From Mariniflexile jejuense (lineage in GTDB: Bacteria; Bacteroidota; Bacteroidia; Flavobacteriales; Flavobacteriaceae), in assembly GCF_042675665.1 (NCBI RefSeq), contig NZ_JBHTJI010000001.1:496001-560000 (forward strand): a stretch of DNA of 64,000 nt. Direction: 5' to 3'. Made by a program: the position numbers and the translations under genes. A model generated the notes under the pieces. That model had not been told where the DNA came from and did no database searches. It saw nothing but the letters and a program-made list of their open reading frames with translations. Position 1 is the stretch's first letter; every line of letters begins with the position of its first letter. Shown here one piece after another: positions 32,576-41,973 of the stretch.

Positions 32576-33663
32576 ATTAATTGATTTTTTAAAGCTGGAT
32601 TGTAAAAATAACCCATGATGTATTTTTTAATTTCTTTGTAAGCTATTACTTCTATTAGGTATGAAAACAACAACATAAAAATAATATAGAGTACGTATTC
32701 AATTACTTTATGATTTATAAAGCTTAAATAGGTTGCTTCAACTACTAAATATTGATGTGAAATGTAAATTACATACGATATGGGTGCTACATATTTAAAC
32801 CATCCAAAAAACAGATTAAAACCAATCCATTTCCATTTACACCAAATAACCGCACCAAAAAGCACCATAAAAGCAAACATAAAATGCCTTAATTCTATAA
32901 ACGGGTAAGCCACCAACGGATAGGTATAAACTTTTGTAAAAGCAAAATTTAGGTAAAAATTTAATCCTAGAATTGAAATAATAAAAGCTAAAACAAAAGC
33001 GTAAGGCATAATTGCTTTAAAAGAATAGCTTTCGCCTTTTAAATAAATATCGGCAAATTTTACCCCAATCCACCAAATAGCAAAATACATCACTAATCGG
33101 TTAACAATAAAAGGATAAATAAGGTACGATATAGCGGCAACACAAATAATAATATTTACTGAAGTATCAATTTTAGATTGGTTAATTTTTGTTGACAAAA
33201 AGAAAAACAACATGTAAAACCACCATTCATATGATAAAGACCAAAGTAAGCCATTACCCATATAAGTAACACAAACAACATTTGGTTTTTGAGAAATAAC
33301 ATCTTGAAGCATAAAAATATTGCCTAATAATGTTTTCCATTCAGGATTTGCCATCGTTTCTTCAGAATAACACTTTATTAAATATCCTAATATGAAAATA
33401 AATACAAGTGGTATATAAATTCTGACGAATCGGTGTAAAAAGTAAGTGCGAAACGTTTTATCGGATGATTTTTCCCATGAATATTTTATAACAAAACCAC
33501 TTAGGATAAAGAATAGGATAACGGCCTCTGACCCAAACCGAAAAAACACCCCTACATTAATACCAAAAAGATATATTTTTTGTGGAAGCATATGAAAAAG
33601 TAGCACATAAATTGCGCTAAATCCGCGTATTGCTTCTAATTTTTCTAGTTTTTGGTTCGACAT
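32572..33663 (-). CDS. Acyltransferase family 3, membrane protein
   Basis: The 363-aa integral protein has about ten hydrophobic helices and the Acyl_transf_3 opening EAIRGFSAIYVLLFHM, with the catalytic histidine in LFHML, followed by the R-rich loop HRFVRIYIPLVF. Members O-acetylate or otherwise acylate sugars on the outer face of the membrane. In this EPS locus it probably decorates the repeat unit with acetyl groups. It overlaps the next gene by four bases. Confidence 0.9.
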   Translation of the reverse strand: MSNQKLEKLEAIRGFSAIYVLLFHMLPQKIYLFGINVGVFFRFGSEAVILFFILSGFVIKYSWEKSSDKTFRTYFLHRFVRIYIPLVFIFILGYLIKCYSEETMANPEWKTLLGNIFMLQDVISQKPNVVCVTYMGNGLLWSLSYEWWFYMLFFFLSTKINQSKIDTSVNIIICVAAISYLIYPFIVNRLVMYFAIWWIGVKFADIYLKGESYSFKAIMPYAFVLAFIISILGLNFYLNFAFTKVYTYPLVAYPFIELRHFMFAFMVLFGAVIWCKWKWIGFNLFFGWFKYVAPISYVIYISHQYLVVEATYLSFINHKVIEYVLYIIFMLLFSYLIEVIAYKEIKKYIMGYFYNPALKNQLI

Positions 33664-33705
33664 TGGGGCTAGTTTCTCTACTGATAATTAACTGATTTTC
33701 TCTAT

Positions 33706-34905
33706 TTAATTCTCATTATTTTTTGAACTTGATGTGTGTTGTGTATGTATGAATGTTTTATTAGCTCCTTTTATTTTTAAAAGTGAAAGCAGCATCATAA
33801 ACATACCTTTTGGTAAACTAACTAAGGCTTTAAGTGTTTTTAAATTATAAAATGTTAATGGAACGGAAAAAATGAATGATAAAACACATGCCACCGCCAA
33901 CACCAACCAATAATTTGAATACGGAATTTGATTTTCAAACATGTAATTTATTACTAAAAAAACTATACTTAAAAACATTACAGCGCCTAATAACAATATT
34001 CTTGGTGGTTGAATAAATTGAATGGCTTTATCAAAATAATCTACATTACCTTTAAGTATGAGATCTTTTAATGCATTTAAAATATCTTTTCTAAAATAAT
34101 GAAATTGAGCAGACAACCATCTACGACGTTGATTACCAAATACTTCTGCTTTTTGTATTTTCTCATCAAAAACAACAGCATCATCCAGATAAACTATTTT
34201 CCGACCTTCCTTAAGCATTTTCAGTTCAATTTCTTTATCAAAACCTCCAACAGCTGTAACTGTAGCCATTAAGTTTTTAAAATAAGTATATCTAAAAGCC
34301 ATTCCTGAACCAATAATTGCCGATGAAAGTCCTAATACCCTATGGCCTTTTCTAAAAATATTATTGTTTATTTCTTCACTAATGGCATCAAGAATAGCCC
34401 ATGAATTATTGGTATTTTTTGCAGTTCTATGGCCTTGAACCGCGATAAAATCATATTCAAAAACTGCATTTATTTTCTTTAAAAAATCGGCAGCCATTAC
34501 GTTATCAGCATCTAAAACTACTGCAATATCATAGGGTCCATCAAGAGCTGCCATAGCTTTATTTAATGCTTTTGATTTGGTGCTTTTTTCAAAACTTACT
34601 TCAATTAGTTTTATTGGTAACGTTTTTAACGTATTTAATGTTTCTTGCTTAAAAGAATCGGCAATAATTACAACATCATATAAATTTGAAGGATAGTCTT
34701 GCTTTAATGCTTGATCTGCGACTTCTATAATAACTTCATCTTCTTTGTAACCAGGAATTAGTACTGCAATTTTTTTAAAATTTCCGTTATCAACATACTT
34801 TTTTTGTTTGTAAAAAAGACTCGCTATTGAAAAAATAAAAATATAGAGCGTTGCTAACCCTAAAAGAATTAGTAAAATGATTTGGATGATATTAACTAGC
34901 TGCAT
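33706..34905 (-). CDS. Glycosyltransferase family 2, membrane protein
   Basis: The 399-aa protein has an N-terminal helix (IIQIILLILLGLATLYIFIFSI), a GT-A domain with VVLDADNVMAADFL, the loop GGFDKEIELKMLKEG and the QxxRW-type QRRRWLSAQF, then C-terminal helices. These are features of processive or polyisoprenyl-linked GT2 enzymes. The upstream gene (35887-34949) is 43 bases away. Together with the other GT2, GT4 and GT4 genes it accounts for four transferases in the locus. Confidence 0.9.
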   Translation of the reverse strand: MQLVNIIQIILLILLGLATLYIFIFSIASLFYKQKKYVDNGNFKKIAVLIPGYKEDEVIIEVADQALKQDYPSNLYDVVIIADSFKQETLNTLKTLPIKLIEVSFEKSTKSKALNKAMAALDGPYDIAVVLDADNVMAADFLKKINAVFEYDFIAVQGHRTAKNTNNSWAILDAISEEINNNIFRKGHRVLGLSSAIIGSGMAFRYTYFKNLMATVTAVGGFDKEIELKMLKEGRKIVYLDDAVVFDEKIQKAEVFGNQRRRWLSAQFHYFRKDILNALKDLILKGNVDYFDKAIQFIQPPRILLLGAVMFLSIVFLVINYMFENQIPYSNYWLVLAVACVLSFIFSVPLTFYNLKTLKALVSLPKGMFMMLLSLLKIKGANKTFIHTQHTSSSKNNEN

Positions 34906-34948
34906 AATACTTATTTATAATTAATTTTCTTTTCAGATTGAAAAAATA

Positions 34949-35887
34949 TTACTTAAGTTTTTTCAGTTTATCTCTTACTTTTAGAGCAACTTTTCTTAAC
35001 AAAGGAAGGTGCTTTCCGCTTTTAAGATTATACATAAAAGACTCCGATTCAAAAATCATTTCAAAATTGGCAGTACACAACACTGGTTTTTTTGATAGCC
35101 TATTAATTTCTAAAGCTTGGTTTAATTCACTCTCAACAAATAATACATAGGGTTTTGACATGTATGCTTTTGCCTTATGGCCACCATGATTATTTGCTTT
35201 TTGTCTGGCAGCCATGTCTGGTAAGTCGAGCATAACCAAATCGTTATACTTAATATTATTGGCTGCTAACCAAGTTTCGGTTTCTTTGCGGTACTTTTCT
35301 AAACGCGATGTAACAATGGTACCTATTTTGCTTCCAGGAATAAATAAAGGTGGGGCGTTTAGTATAAAATCGATGTACTTTTCACCATCATCATTTTGTT
35401 CTGGTAAAGGGTCTGCACATAATACGCCGTCAATATCAAAACATGCTTTTTCTAAGGTTGTATGGTTTAATATATTCCATTGGAAATAACGAGGCAATGG
35501 CACTATTTCGAAAAAATAATCGACCATTTTCTCTTTTCCAGGAATTACAAAAATAGCGCAATACTTAAGATTAAATTTTTCTTCTAAGTGTTTTAGTTTT
35601 TCTTTGCATTCAACCATTGCTGAACCAGATGCGATACTATCATCAACTACCAACACTTTTTTGTGCTCACCTGAATCGAAAAACTGACTTCTAGCACCTG
35701 CCTTATAAATATGACCGTTTAAAAAGGAATCTATATCCGTATACGGTCTATTTAAATACAGCGACAATAAGTTTGCGGGTAACATTCCACTACGAGGCAC
35801 CCCAACAATAAGATCAAAATCGCGAGGAATTATACTTAATCTTTGCAGTATAATATTGTTTAAGTCTTTAATATTTCTGTAATACAT
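34949..35887 (-). CDS. Phosphoribosyltransferase-HAD-like fusion protein
   Basis: Residues 1-150 are a type I PRTase: DLIVGVPRSGMLPANLL and the PRPP loop KVLVVDDSIASGSAM. Residues about 165-300 resemble a HAD phosphatase: the nucleophile motif CFDIDGVLCADP, then IGTIVTSRLEKYRKETETWL with the motif II Ser/Thr, and a lysine-rich helix. Orotate- or hypoxanthine-type PRTases do not normally carry this tail. Its place inside the EPS operon suggests making a phosphorylated sugar or ribosyl compound, which is inference. At 312 aa it is not truncated. Confidence 0.78.
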   Translation of the reverse strand: MYYRNIKDLNNIILQRLSIIPRDFDLIVGVPRSGMLPANLLSLYLNRPYTDIDSFLNGHIYKAGARSQFFDSGEHKKVLVVDDSIASGSAMVECKEKLKHLEEKFNLKYCAIFVIPGKEKMVDYFFEIVPLPRYFQWNILNHTTLEKACFDIDGVLCADPLPEQNDDGEKYIDFILNAPPLFIPGSKIGTIVTSRLEKYRKETETWLAANNIKYNDLVMLDLPDMAARQKANNHGGHKAKAYMSKPYVLFVESELNQALEINRLSKKPVLCTANFEMIFESESFMYNLKSGKHLPLLRKVALKVRDKLKKLK

Positions 35888-35932
35888 AATGTAGGCTTTT
35901 AAGTTTTGGTGATTTGGTTAATAACTAATATT

Positions 35933-37414
35933 TTATAATTTGACTAATTCCAGTTCTTTGTCTTTAATTTCCTTTTCAAATACTTCAGTATTTAAAACAA
36001 TGGCCATGGTAGCGTAAATTAATAAAGCAGTTGGCATTTGCCCTAAAACAGCATTTCCATAGGAAGCAACCATAATTCCCGCCATACCGCCTATTAAAGC
36101 TGAAATTTTATATTTTAAAAAGGTATCTTTAATTTTAAACATTACTATAAGGCTAGCCTTAGCCATCACATAAAAAAGGATGCCCAAATGCAGTAACAAG
36201 CCAATAATTCCTTGTTCTACCCATATTAAAACATACCAACTATCTGTTGCTACATTTGATAAAAACGCATGAGGTAAATATTTTTGTGCTTTTGTACCAC
36301 CATGTCCAATACCTCCGCCAAATGGTCTAGACGCTAAATAATTTTTAAGGATTTTTTGATTATCAAGTCTAACTTGCAAAGAAGCATCATTAGGGTCAAA
36401 AGCAGTACGCATTCTTCGAATTTGTGCATTTCCTTGCCCTATAGAAGTGAATTTAAAAAAAATAAAAACGATTACTAAAAATGCAATACCAACGCTAAGT
36501 ACTTTTATGTTTTTACTTAAAACAAAATAGGTCATAAACCCTGCAATAGGAACACTTAAAGCGCCTCGGGTTCCAGAAATAACCATCCCATAAATTCCTA
36601 AAAGCCCCACAAAAATGAAAAATAATTTAGAGGCATATTTTGTATGGGACATGGCGTAAATTAAAAATACAACTCCTGTATATCCTTGGTTGGCCCCAAA
36701 TTGTCCGGCATCACTATAGAATGAAAACACTCTTAGTTTTCCAAATAAAATATGAGTTTTGTAACTACCTTCATTTAACCATTCCTGTTCTGCAAAATCC
36801 ACACCCATCGTCATTTGCATAATGCCTTTTAACGTGCCTAGAATTGAAAAAAAAGCCCAAACATAAAAGAAATAATCTAACCTCTTTTGAGTGTTAATAA
36901 ACATGAGGGTAAGTGGCACAAATAAGAATGGATAAAAGGCAATACCTCTACCTGAAACCCATGCTGCTACGCTTCTTGCTTCTGGATTGGCTAACTGGAA
37001 AATCGAATATCCAAACCATATAATTACCAATAAAGTAATATCTTTTTTGGTAGGTGTCCAATCTATTCGTGTTCTAAACTTATTCATAAATAAGGCCAAA
37101 TAAGTAAGCACAAGTATGCCATCAATACCAAAACCTAATGGTAAACCTTTTACATACCTGCCAACGCCTAGTAGTATAAAATTTAAGGCAATGGCTGTAT
37201 AAAAACCAATAATTGGAAAACAAAATAGATAATATATGTAAACGCCTCCAAAAACAAGGGCTAATATTAAACCAACACCAATTATTTGTAATTTTGCAAC
37301 TATTACGGCCACAATAAAAACTAAACCTAAAAGCAACACTAAACCAATAGGTCTTGAAATATTCAAGGAACCTGAGTAATTTTCAAAAGGGTTTATGTTA
37401 TTACTTTCACCCAT
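35933..37414 (-). CDS. O-antigen/EPS polymerase (Wzy/O-antigen ligase family)
   Basis: This 493-aa protein has about twelve hydrophobic helices and the large periplasmic loop with RLDNQKILKNYLASRPFGGGIGHGG, the Wzy_C (O-antigen ligase) signature, followed by YVLIWVEQGIIGLLLHLGILFY. It would polymerise repeat units delivered by the flippase next door. The flippase gene ends two bases upstream. Whether it polymerises or ligates cannot be told from sequence alone. Confidence 0.88.
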   Translation of the reverse strand: MGESNNINPFENYSGSLNISRPIGLVLLLGLVFIVAVIVAKLQIIGVGLILALVFGGVYIYYLFCFPIIGFYTAIALNFILLGVGRYVKGLPLGFGIDGILVLTYLALFMNKFRTRIDWTPTKKDITLLVIIWFGYSIFQLANPEARSVAAWVSGRGIAFYPFLFVPLTLMFINTQKRLDYFFYVWAFFSILGTLKGIMQMTMGVDFAEQEWLNEGSYKTHILFGKLRVFSFYSDAGQFGANQGYTGVVFLIYAMSHTKYASKLFFIFVGLLGIYGMVISGTRGALSVPIAGFMTYFVLSKNIKVLSVGIAFLVIVFIFFKFTSIGQGNAQIRRMRTAFDPNDASLQVRLDNQKILKNYLASRPFGGGIGHGGTKAQKYLPHAFLSNVATDSWYVLIWVEQGIIGLLLHLGILFYVMAKASLIVMFKIKDTFLKYKISALIGGMAGIMVASYGNAVLGQMPTALLIYATMAIVLNTEVFEKEIKDKELELVKL

Positions 37415-37416
37415 AA

Positions 37417-38802
37417 TTAAATATTGTTTTCAAACTTCACAAACCGCTCGTAGCGCTTATGAGTTATTTTATTGAAAAGTGATAAGTAAAATTTTAAACC
37501 AGATTTGAATATTTCTTTATAGGAAATTAACACTTCTTTATTGAAGAAATACATGCCCATCCAAATACCTAAAATGGTAAATAAAATGGATGCTATAGCA
37601 ACAAGAATTAAGGATTTAAATATAAAAATAGCTACCAAATCGCCAATTACATTAGCAATAACCATAACAAATACTTTTAAAGCATTTATTTTTGGTTTAT
37701 TAATACTATCAAGTGCAATACCTGTCATTCTATCAATAGGCAATAATAATCCGTAAATTGAAAAAACACGTACAATATCAACCACGTTAAAACCTGTTAT
37801 GGGATCGGTTACAAGGTATTGGCTACCGCTTATTAGTAGCACAAAAAATTCAGCAAAAACAAATGTGAATATGCTAATACCAATAAATAGATAGGTTAAA
37901 GCACCCGAATAACTATAAAACAAGTCTTTAACTTCTTCTATCTTATTTTGAACACTGGCCTTTGACATTTTTGGAAATGCAGTTGCAGCAAAACTACGTA
38001 GTGGTATTTGCTGTAATTCGGTAAGTTTCAAAGGAATGCTGTAAAGTGCTACTGCAGCACTTCCTAATGGGCTTAAACTTATAATTAATGTATCAACACT
38101 TCTTAATAAGTTAGTTCCAATTAGTGTGAATGTGGTATATTTACCAAAATGTAATAATGTTTTGTTAGTTTCACTGCTAGCTTTTCGTATAAGGAGAATA
38201 CCATCCCACCCCAATACAAAACTCATTAAAGATGTAATTGCATTAATAATAAGTAAGGCAATAACTAGTTGTGTTAGTGTTAAATCTAACATTATAAAAT
38301 TTATAAGAATCACTAAAAAAAAGAAACCACTATTTATGGATTTTAGTGCTAAAATTTGAGCGTATTTTCTATCGGCTTGCAATACAACTAATGCTATATT
38401 CCAAGGTAGATTTAAAAAAGCTAGTAATGGATACCAAGTAAAGAAAATATTATAACCTGAATTTCTAATGGCATCTGGAAATAACATTTTACAAGCAATA
38501 AGAATAACAGCAACAAAAATGGTAGCACCTAAACTTATTAATGCATTTGAACCTATAAGTTTTACCCTTGAAACCGTATCGGCACCCGATAAATATCTAA
38601 TTAATCCTGTATTTGTAATGCCAAAACGAAACATTTCAACAAACGATCCAGCGGCAACAAATAAAACCCATTCGCCAAACACCTGTATTGATAGGGTTCT
38701 TGCCAATAATGCAAAGCCACCAATGCCCAATATAGCAATAACTAGGTTTCCTGTTAATGACAGGAAGTTATCTTCCCGAGCTATTTTTTTGAGCATTTTC
38801 AT
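37417..38802 (-). CDS. Polysaccharide flippase (Wzx/MATE-like)
   Basis: A 461-aa integral membrane protein with about twelve helices and the Wzx-type opening: FLSLTGNLVIAILGIGGFALLARTLSIQVFGEW. It contains ALYSIPLKLTELQQIPLRSFAAT and FPKMSK, common in MOP-family polysaccharide exporters. It would flip the lipid-linked repeat unit across the inner membrane. It is two bases before the polymerase and 11 bases after the Wzc-like gene. Confidence 0.9.
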   Translation of the reverse strand: MKMLKKIAREDNFLSLTGNLVIAILGIGGFALLARTLSIQVFGEWVLFVAAGSFVEMFRFGITNTGLIRYLSGADTVSRVKLIGSNALISLGATIFVAVILIACKMLFPDAIRNSGYNIFFTWYPLLAFLNLPWNIALVVLQADRKYAQILALKSINSGFFFLVILINFIMLDLTLTQLVIALLIINAITSLMSFVLGWDGILLIRKASSETNKTLLHFGKYTTFTLIGTNLLRSVDTLIISLSPLGSAAVALYSIPLKLTELQQIPLRSFAATAFPKMSKASVQNKIEEVKDLFYSYSGALTYLFIGISIFTFVFAEFFVLLISGSQYLVTDPITGFNVVDIVRVFSIYGLLLPIDRMTGIALDSINKPKINALKVFVMVIANVIGDLVAIFIFKSLILVAIASILFTILGIWMGMYFFNKEVLISYKEIFKSGLKFYLSLFNKITHKRYERFVKFENNI

Positions 38803-38813
38803 TTATTCTTTTT

Positions 38814-41192
38814 TTAAATTTGGTTTTTAGAGAAAAATTGAAACTTAAACATCTCTTTTATTTTTTTTCTAAGCTTGCTTCTTTTTTTAGGTAAATCTCC
38901 CAAAACAAATTCAACCTCATTTATATTAACACCATTAACTAAAATGTTTATTTTGGAACCACATGTTTTTCTTAAATTACTAATGGCCGTTTCGTCGGCA
39001 TCAGACCACACTCGGTTAGAACGACTAACAAGAATATTCAAATCTGCATTTACAAATAATTCGGCAGGATAATTATTAAAAATAATAGCAGGCATTTCTA
39101 TTAGAACAAAATCTGGTTTAAAATCCAAGGTTATATTATTTTGCTCTAAAATGTCGGTATAGTTTTTAGCATCAAAAAATTTACTATTCGTGGTGTATGA
39201 AAAATATTCCAATTCATCCAAATAACTTGAAACATCTTTCAAGAACGAGTTATCAATATCAATTCGTGGATCTGGATACCCTAAAATTTTATTTATAAAT
39301 GGGAATTTTCGTTGCTGTTTTAATTCTTTTTGTTTTTCATCATAATTAAGTAGTACTACTTTTTTACCTTCTTCTTTTAAGGTTTTTGCAATATTACCTG
39401 CTAAAACGGTTTTACCTTCCATTTTTTGAGTGCTAAAAAATATAATGGTTTTAGGTATTTTCTCAGTATTAGTGATACCAACAAATTGTAAAATATTTTG
39501 GGTTACAATTTCAATTAATCTTTTTTGAATAAAACGCAAATCAATGTTTCCCGAATCTAAAATCACTTTAGGTATCATTCCTAAAGCTTCAAAACCTGTT
39601 TTTTTACTTGCTTTTATAGAATTTTTAAGGGTATCATCAAAATACTCCATAACCAAAATAATTCCTAATGTTAAAATACCGCCTATAAAAGCAGCTGCAA
39701 TTATAAGAATTGACCTTTTGGTAGGGTTTGGCGATAATGGATAAAAAGGCGGATCAATGGTTTTTAGGTTTGCCGAAAGTTCGTTGTCTTGCAATTTAAG
39801 TTTAGCCAAATTTAAACCATGAAGTAATTCTAAATACCCTTGTTCAGAAACTGAAATTTCACGCTCTATCCTTTTAATTGTTGAACCTGCGGGCGCATAG
39901 GTAGCATATTGGTCTTCAAATTTTTTATTTTGCTCGTCCATCACCTCTATTTTTGCTTTCAAATTTTCAGATTCAACAACATTATTCATCCAATCTGGAA
40001 GTAGTTTAGATAATGGAACACCGTCTATGGAATTTTGATAACTATATATTTTATCAACACTTTGTTTTATTTCGTTAGTTAAATTATTTTTTTTCTGATT
40101 TAATTGGTCTATTCTAGAAATAACCAATTCATTAGTTTTTGAATCTTGTCTGGCTTCGTTAAATGCAATTTCATAATTAATTTCACCAAGAATTTTCTTT
40201 TTATTAAGAATTTCACCAGTTTCTTTCTGAATGAATTCTTGAATATTTAACTTTTCTTCTATTCTTTTGGTTGAAGCTTCTGTACCAGCCAATTGTGCCT
40301 TTTTGTTGTTATAATCAACACCCATATCCTCTTTAACAACTGCAACTGCTTTACTTTGCTCATAATAATTTATAATTTTATGAGTTTTATTAAATTCTAA
40401 CAATTTATCTTCTGCTTCCTTTAAACTGTTATTGGCTTGTGCTAATTGGTCTTCAAAGTATTTAACTACAGCATCCGATCTGTTTTCTTTAATATTTTTA
40501 TAATTTTTTATACAAATCTCATTATATATAGCAAGTGTTTGTTGGCAAATTCCTGGATCGTTAACAGTATAACTCATTTTTATTAAGTCGCTACTATTAA
40601 TCCTTTGTGCGGTTATGCTTGATAATGCTTTAATGGAATAGTGCTTATCATCTTCATAATTTATTATCTCATAAATAAAATTATCACTACTACTACGCAT
40701 TAACTTCAATAAATTTTGAACTGTTTTTTCGTAATTGTTTCTATTTATTTCTGGTGGAAGTGGATTATAAACAACTTCGGCACTGTTAATAATGTGATTA
40801 TTATTTGTTCCTTTTTCTATGTAATTGTAAATATCATTTGGAATTTTTAGCCGTAACTCATCATACAATTCTTTTGAAATATACTTAGGGTTCGCTTCTG
40901 GCAACATTAAATGAAGTGCCAATAACCTAACAGCCACTTCTTCTTGAGTTTCTCTGGAATTGATAATGTTAATTAAATTATCAAAAGCTATGTTAGTAGC
41001 AAAATAATTAAATGTTTTATCCATTTCTATGGAAGAACCCGTGGCAAGACCTGTATATAACATCGTGCTTGATGAATATTCAAAACTTGGATTTAAGGTA
41101 AGTAATAAAACTAAAGTTGCAAGCGTAAATGGCACAAGTATTAAAAGTGCCAAATGCCTTAATATTAACCTAATGAAATCAATTATTTTCAT
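38814..41192 (-). CDS. Wzc-like chain-length determinant with degenerate ATPase domain
   Basis: The 792-aa protein has an N-terminal membrane helix, a periplasmic Wzz domain, long coiled coils (about 230-460), a second membrane helix (SILIIAAAFIGGILTLGIIL), then a cytosolic BY-kinase-like domain (about 590-775). Its Walker A is QKMEGKTVL instead of a P-loop with GxxGxGK, Walker A' reads VVLLNYDEK where active kinases have a leading aspartate, and Walker B reads FVLIEMPA with Glu in place of Asp. No tyrosine cluster ends the chain. It probably sets chain length but may not be an active kinase. Confidence 0.85.
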   Translation of the reverse strand: MKIIDFIRLILRHLALLILVPFTLATLVLLLTLNPSFEYSSSTMLYTGLATGSSIEMDKTFNYFATNIAFDNLINIINSRETQEEVAVRLLALHLMLPEANPKYISKELYDELRLKIPNDIYNYIEKGTNNNHIINSAEVVYNPLPPEINRNNYEKTVQNLLKLMRSSSDNFIYEIINYEDDKHYSIKALSSITAQRINSSDLIKMSYTVNDPGICQQTLAIYNEICIKNYKNIKENRSDAVVKYFEDQLAQANNSLKEAEDKLLEFNKTHKIINYYEQSKAVAVVKEDMGVDYNNKKAQLAGTEASTKRIEEKLNIQEFIQKETGEILNKKKILGEINYEIAFNEARQDSKTNELVISRIDQLNQKKNNLTNEIKQSVDKIYSYQNSIDGVPLSKLLPDWMNNVVESENLKAKIEVMDEQNKKFEDQYATYAPAGSTIKRIEREISVSEQGYLELLHGLNLAKLKLQDNELSANLKTIDPPFYPLSPNPTKRSILIIAAAFIGGILTLGIILVMEYFDDTLKNSIKASKKTGFEALGMIPKVILDSGNIDLRFIQKRLIEIVTQNILQFVGITNTEKIPKTIIFFSTQKMEGKTVLAGNIAKTLKEEGKKVVLLNYDEKQKELKQQRKFPFINKILGYPDPRIDIDNSFLKDVSSYLDELEYFSYTTNSKFFDAKNYTDILEQNNITLDFKPDFVLIEMPAIIFNNYPAELFVNADLNILVSRSNRVWSDADETAISNLRKTCGSKINILVNGVNINEVEFVLGDLPKKRSKLRKKIKEMFKFQFFSKNQI

Positions 41193-41196
41193 GTAT

Positions 41197-41946
41197 TTAG
41201 TTTAGTTCTTGAGAGTCAAATGAAAAACCAGCTAAATCTTCTAGAAGTTGTTTAATGGTTAAAAATTCTGACTTTGCAATTTCATAATCTGCTTCTAAAT
41301 TTGAAGTAATGCCGCTAATTCGTACGTATTCAGCTGTAGGTACAACGCCATTTCTAAATTCTTTTTCAACCATTTCCATACTCACTTTACCAGCGCCAAA
41401 ACTTTTGGATTTTATGTGAAGTAGCTTTTGTTTTAATATCAATTCTTGATATAATTTTATTACGGCTTGCCTTATTTCTTCTTCTTGAAATTCTGCCATA
41501 CTTTTGGCTTCTTCAATTTCTAATTTGGCTAGTTTAACCTGCTTTTTTCTATTTATGGCGTCAAAAATGGGAAACTTAAAATAGAATCCTACACTGTAAT
41601 TAACTTGCTCTGTTGTTACCAAAGCTGCTGAACTTATTTGCCCATCAGAATCTGTTGAAAAACTGTTAAGGTTACCATATTTTGTTTCTGCTTGTAATCC
41701 AAAATTTCTAGTCCAATATATGCGTTCCGAGGCTAAGGTTGCTTCCTTTACTCCAATATGGTGCTTTCTAAAATTAAGCATGCCACTACGTTTCAAAACA
41801 GAATCGATAACAGTTTTAAGTGGTGGAAAGGTAACTTCACTACCATTTAAAGAACTATATTCTATCTCTTTAGTTTGCGCTTGAATATTATTAAATAAAG
41901 CAACAGTTAAACTAATAATTGAAACTATTTTGTAAAGTTTTATCAT
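41197..41946 (-). CDS. Short TolC-family outer membrane protein
   Basis: The 249-aa protein has a signal peptide ending NIQAQ and one set of TolC/OEP helices, with FGLQAETKYGN, YSVGFYFKFPIFDAINRKKQ and LAGFSFDSQE. Usual TolC proteins are about 420-490 aa with two such repeats, so this one has only half. It could form a homotrimer with doubled subunit number or pair with another gene. It is five bases upstream of the Wzc-like gene and may be the outer membrane exit; no Wza-type lipoprotein is in the window. Confidence 0.8.
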   Translation of the reverse strand: MIKLYKIVSIISLTVALFNNIQAQTKEIEYSSLNGSEVTFPPLKTVIDSVLKRSGMLNFRKHHIGVKEATLASERIYWTRNFGLQAETKYGNLNSFSTDSDGQISSAALVTTEQVNYSVGFYFKFPIFDAINRKKQVKLAKLEIEEAKSMAEFQEEEIRQAVIKLYQELILKQKLLHIKSKSFGAGKVSMEMVEKEFRNGVVPTAEYVRISGITSNLEADYEIAKSEFLTIKQLLEDLAGFSFDSQELN

Positions 41947-41973
41947 TTTTTACTTGAATTATAAACTTAAAAT

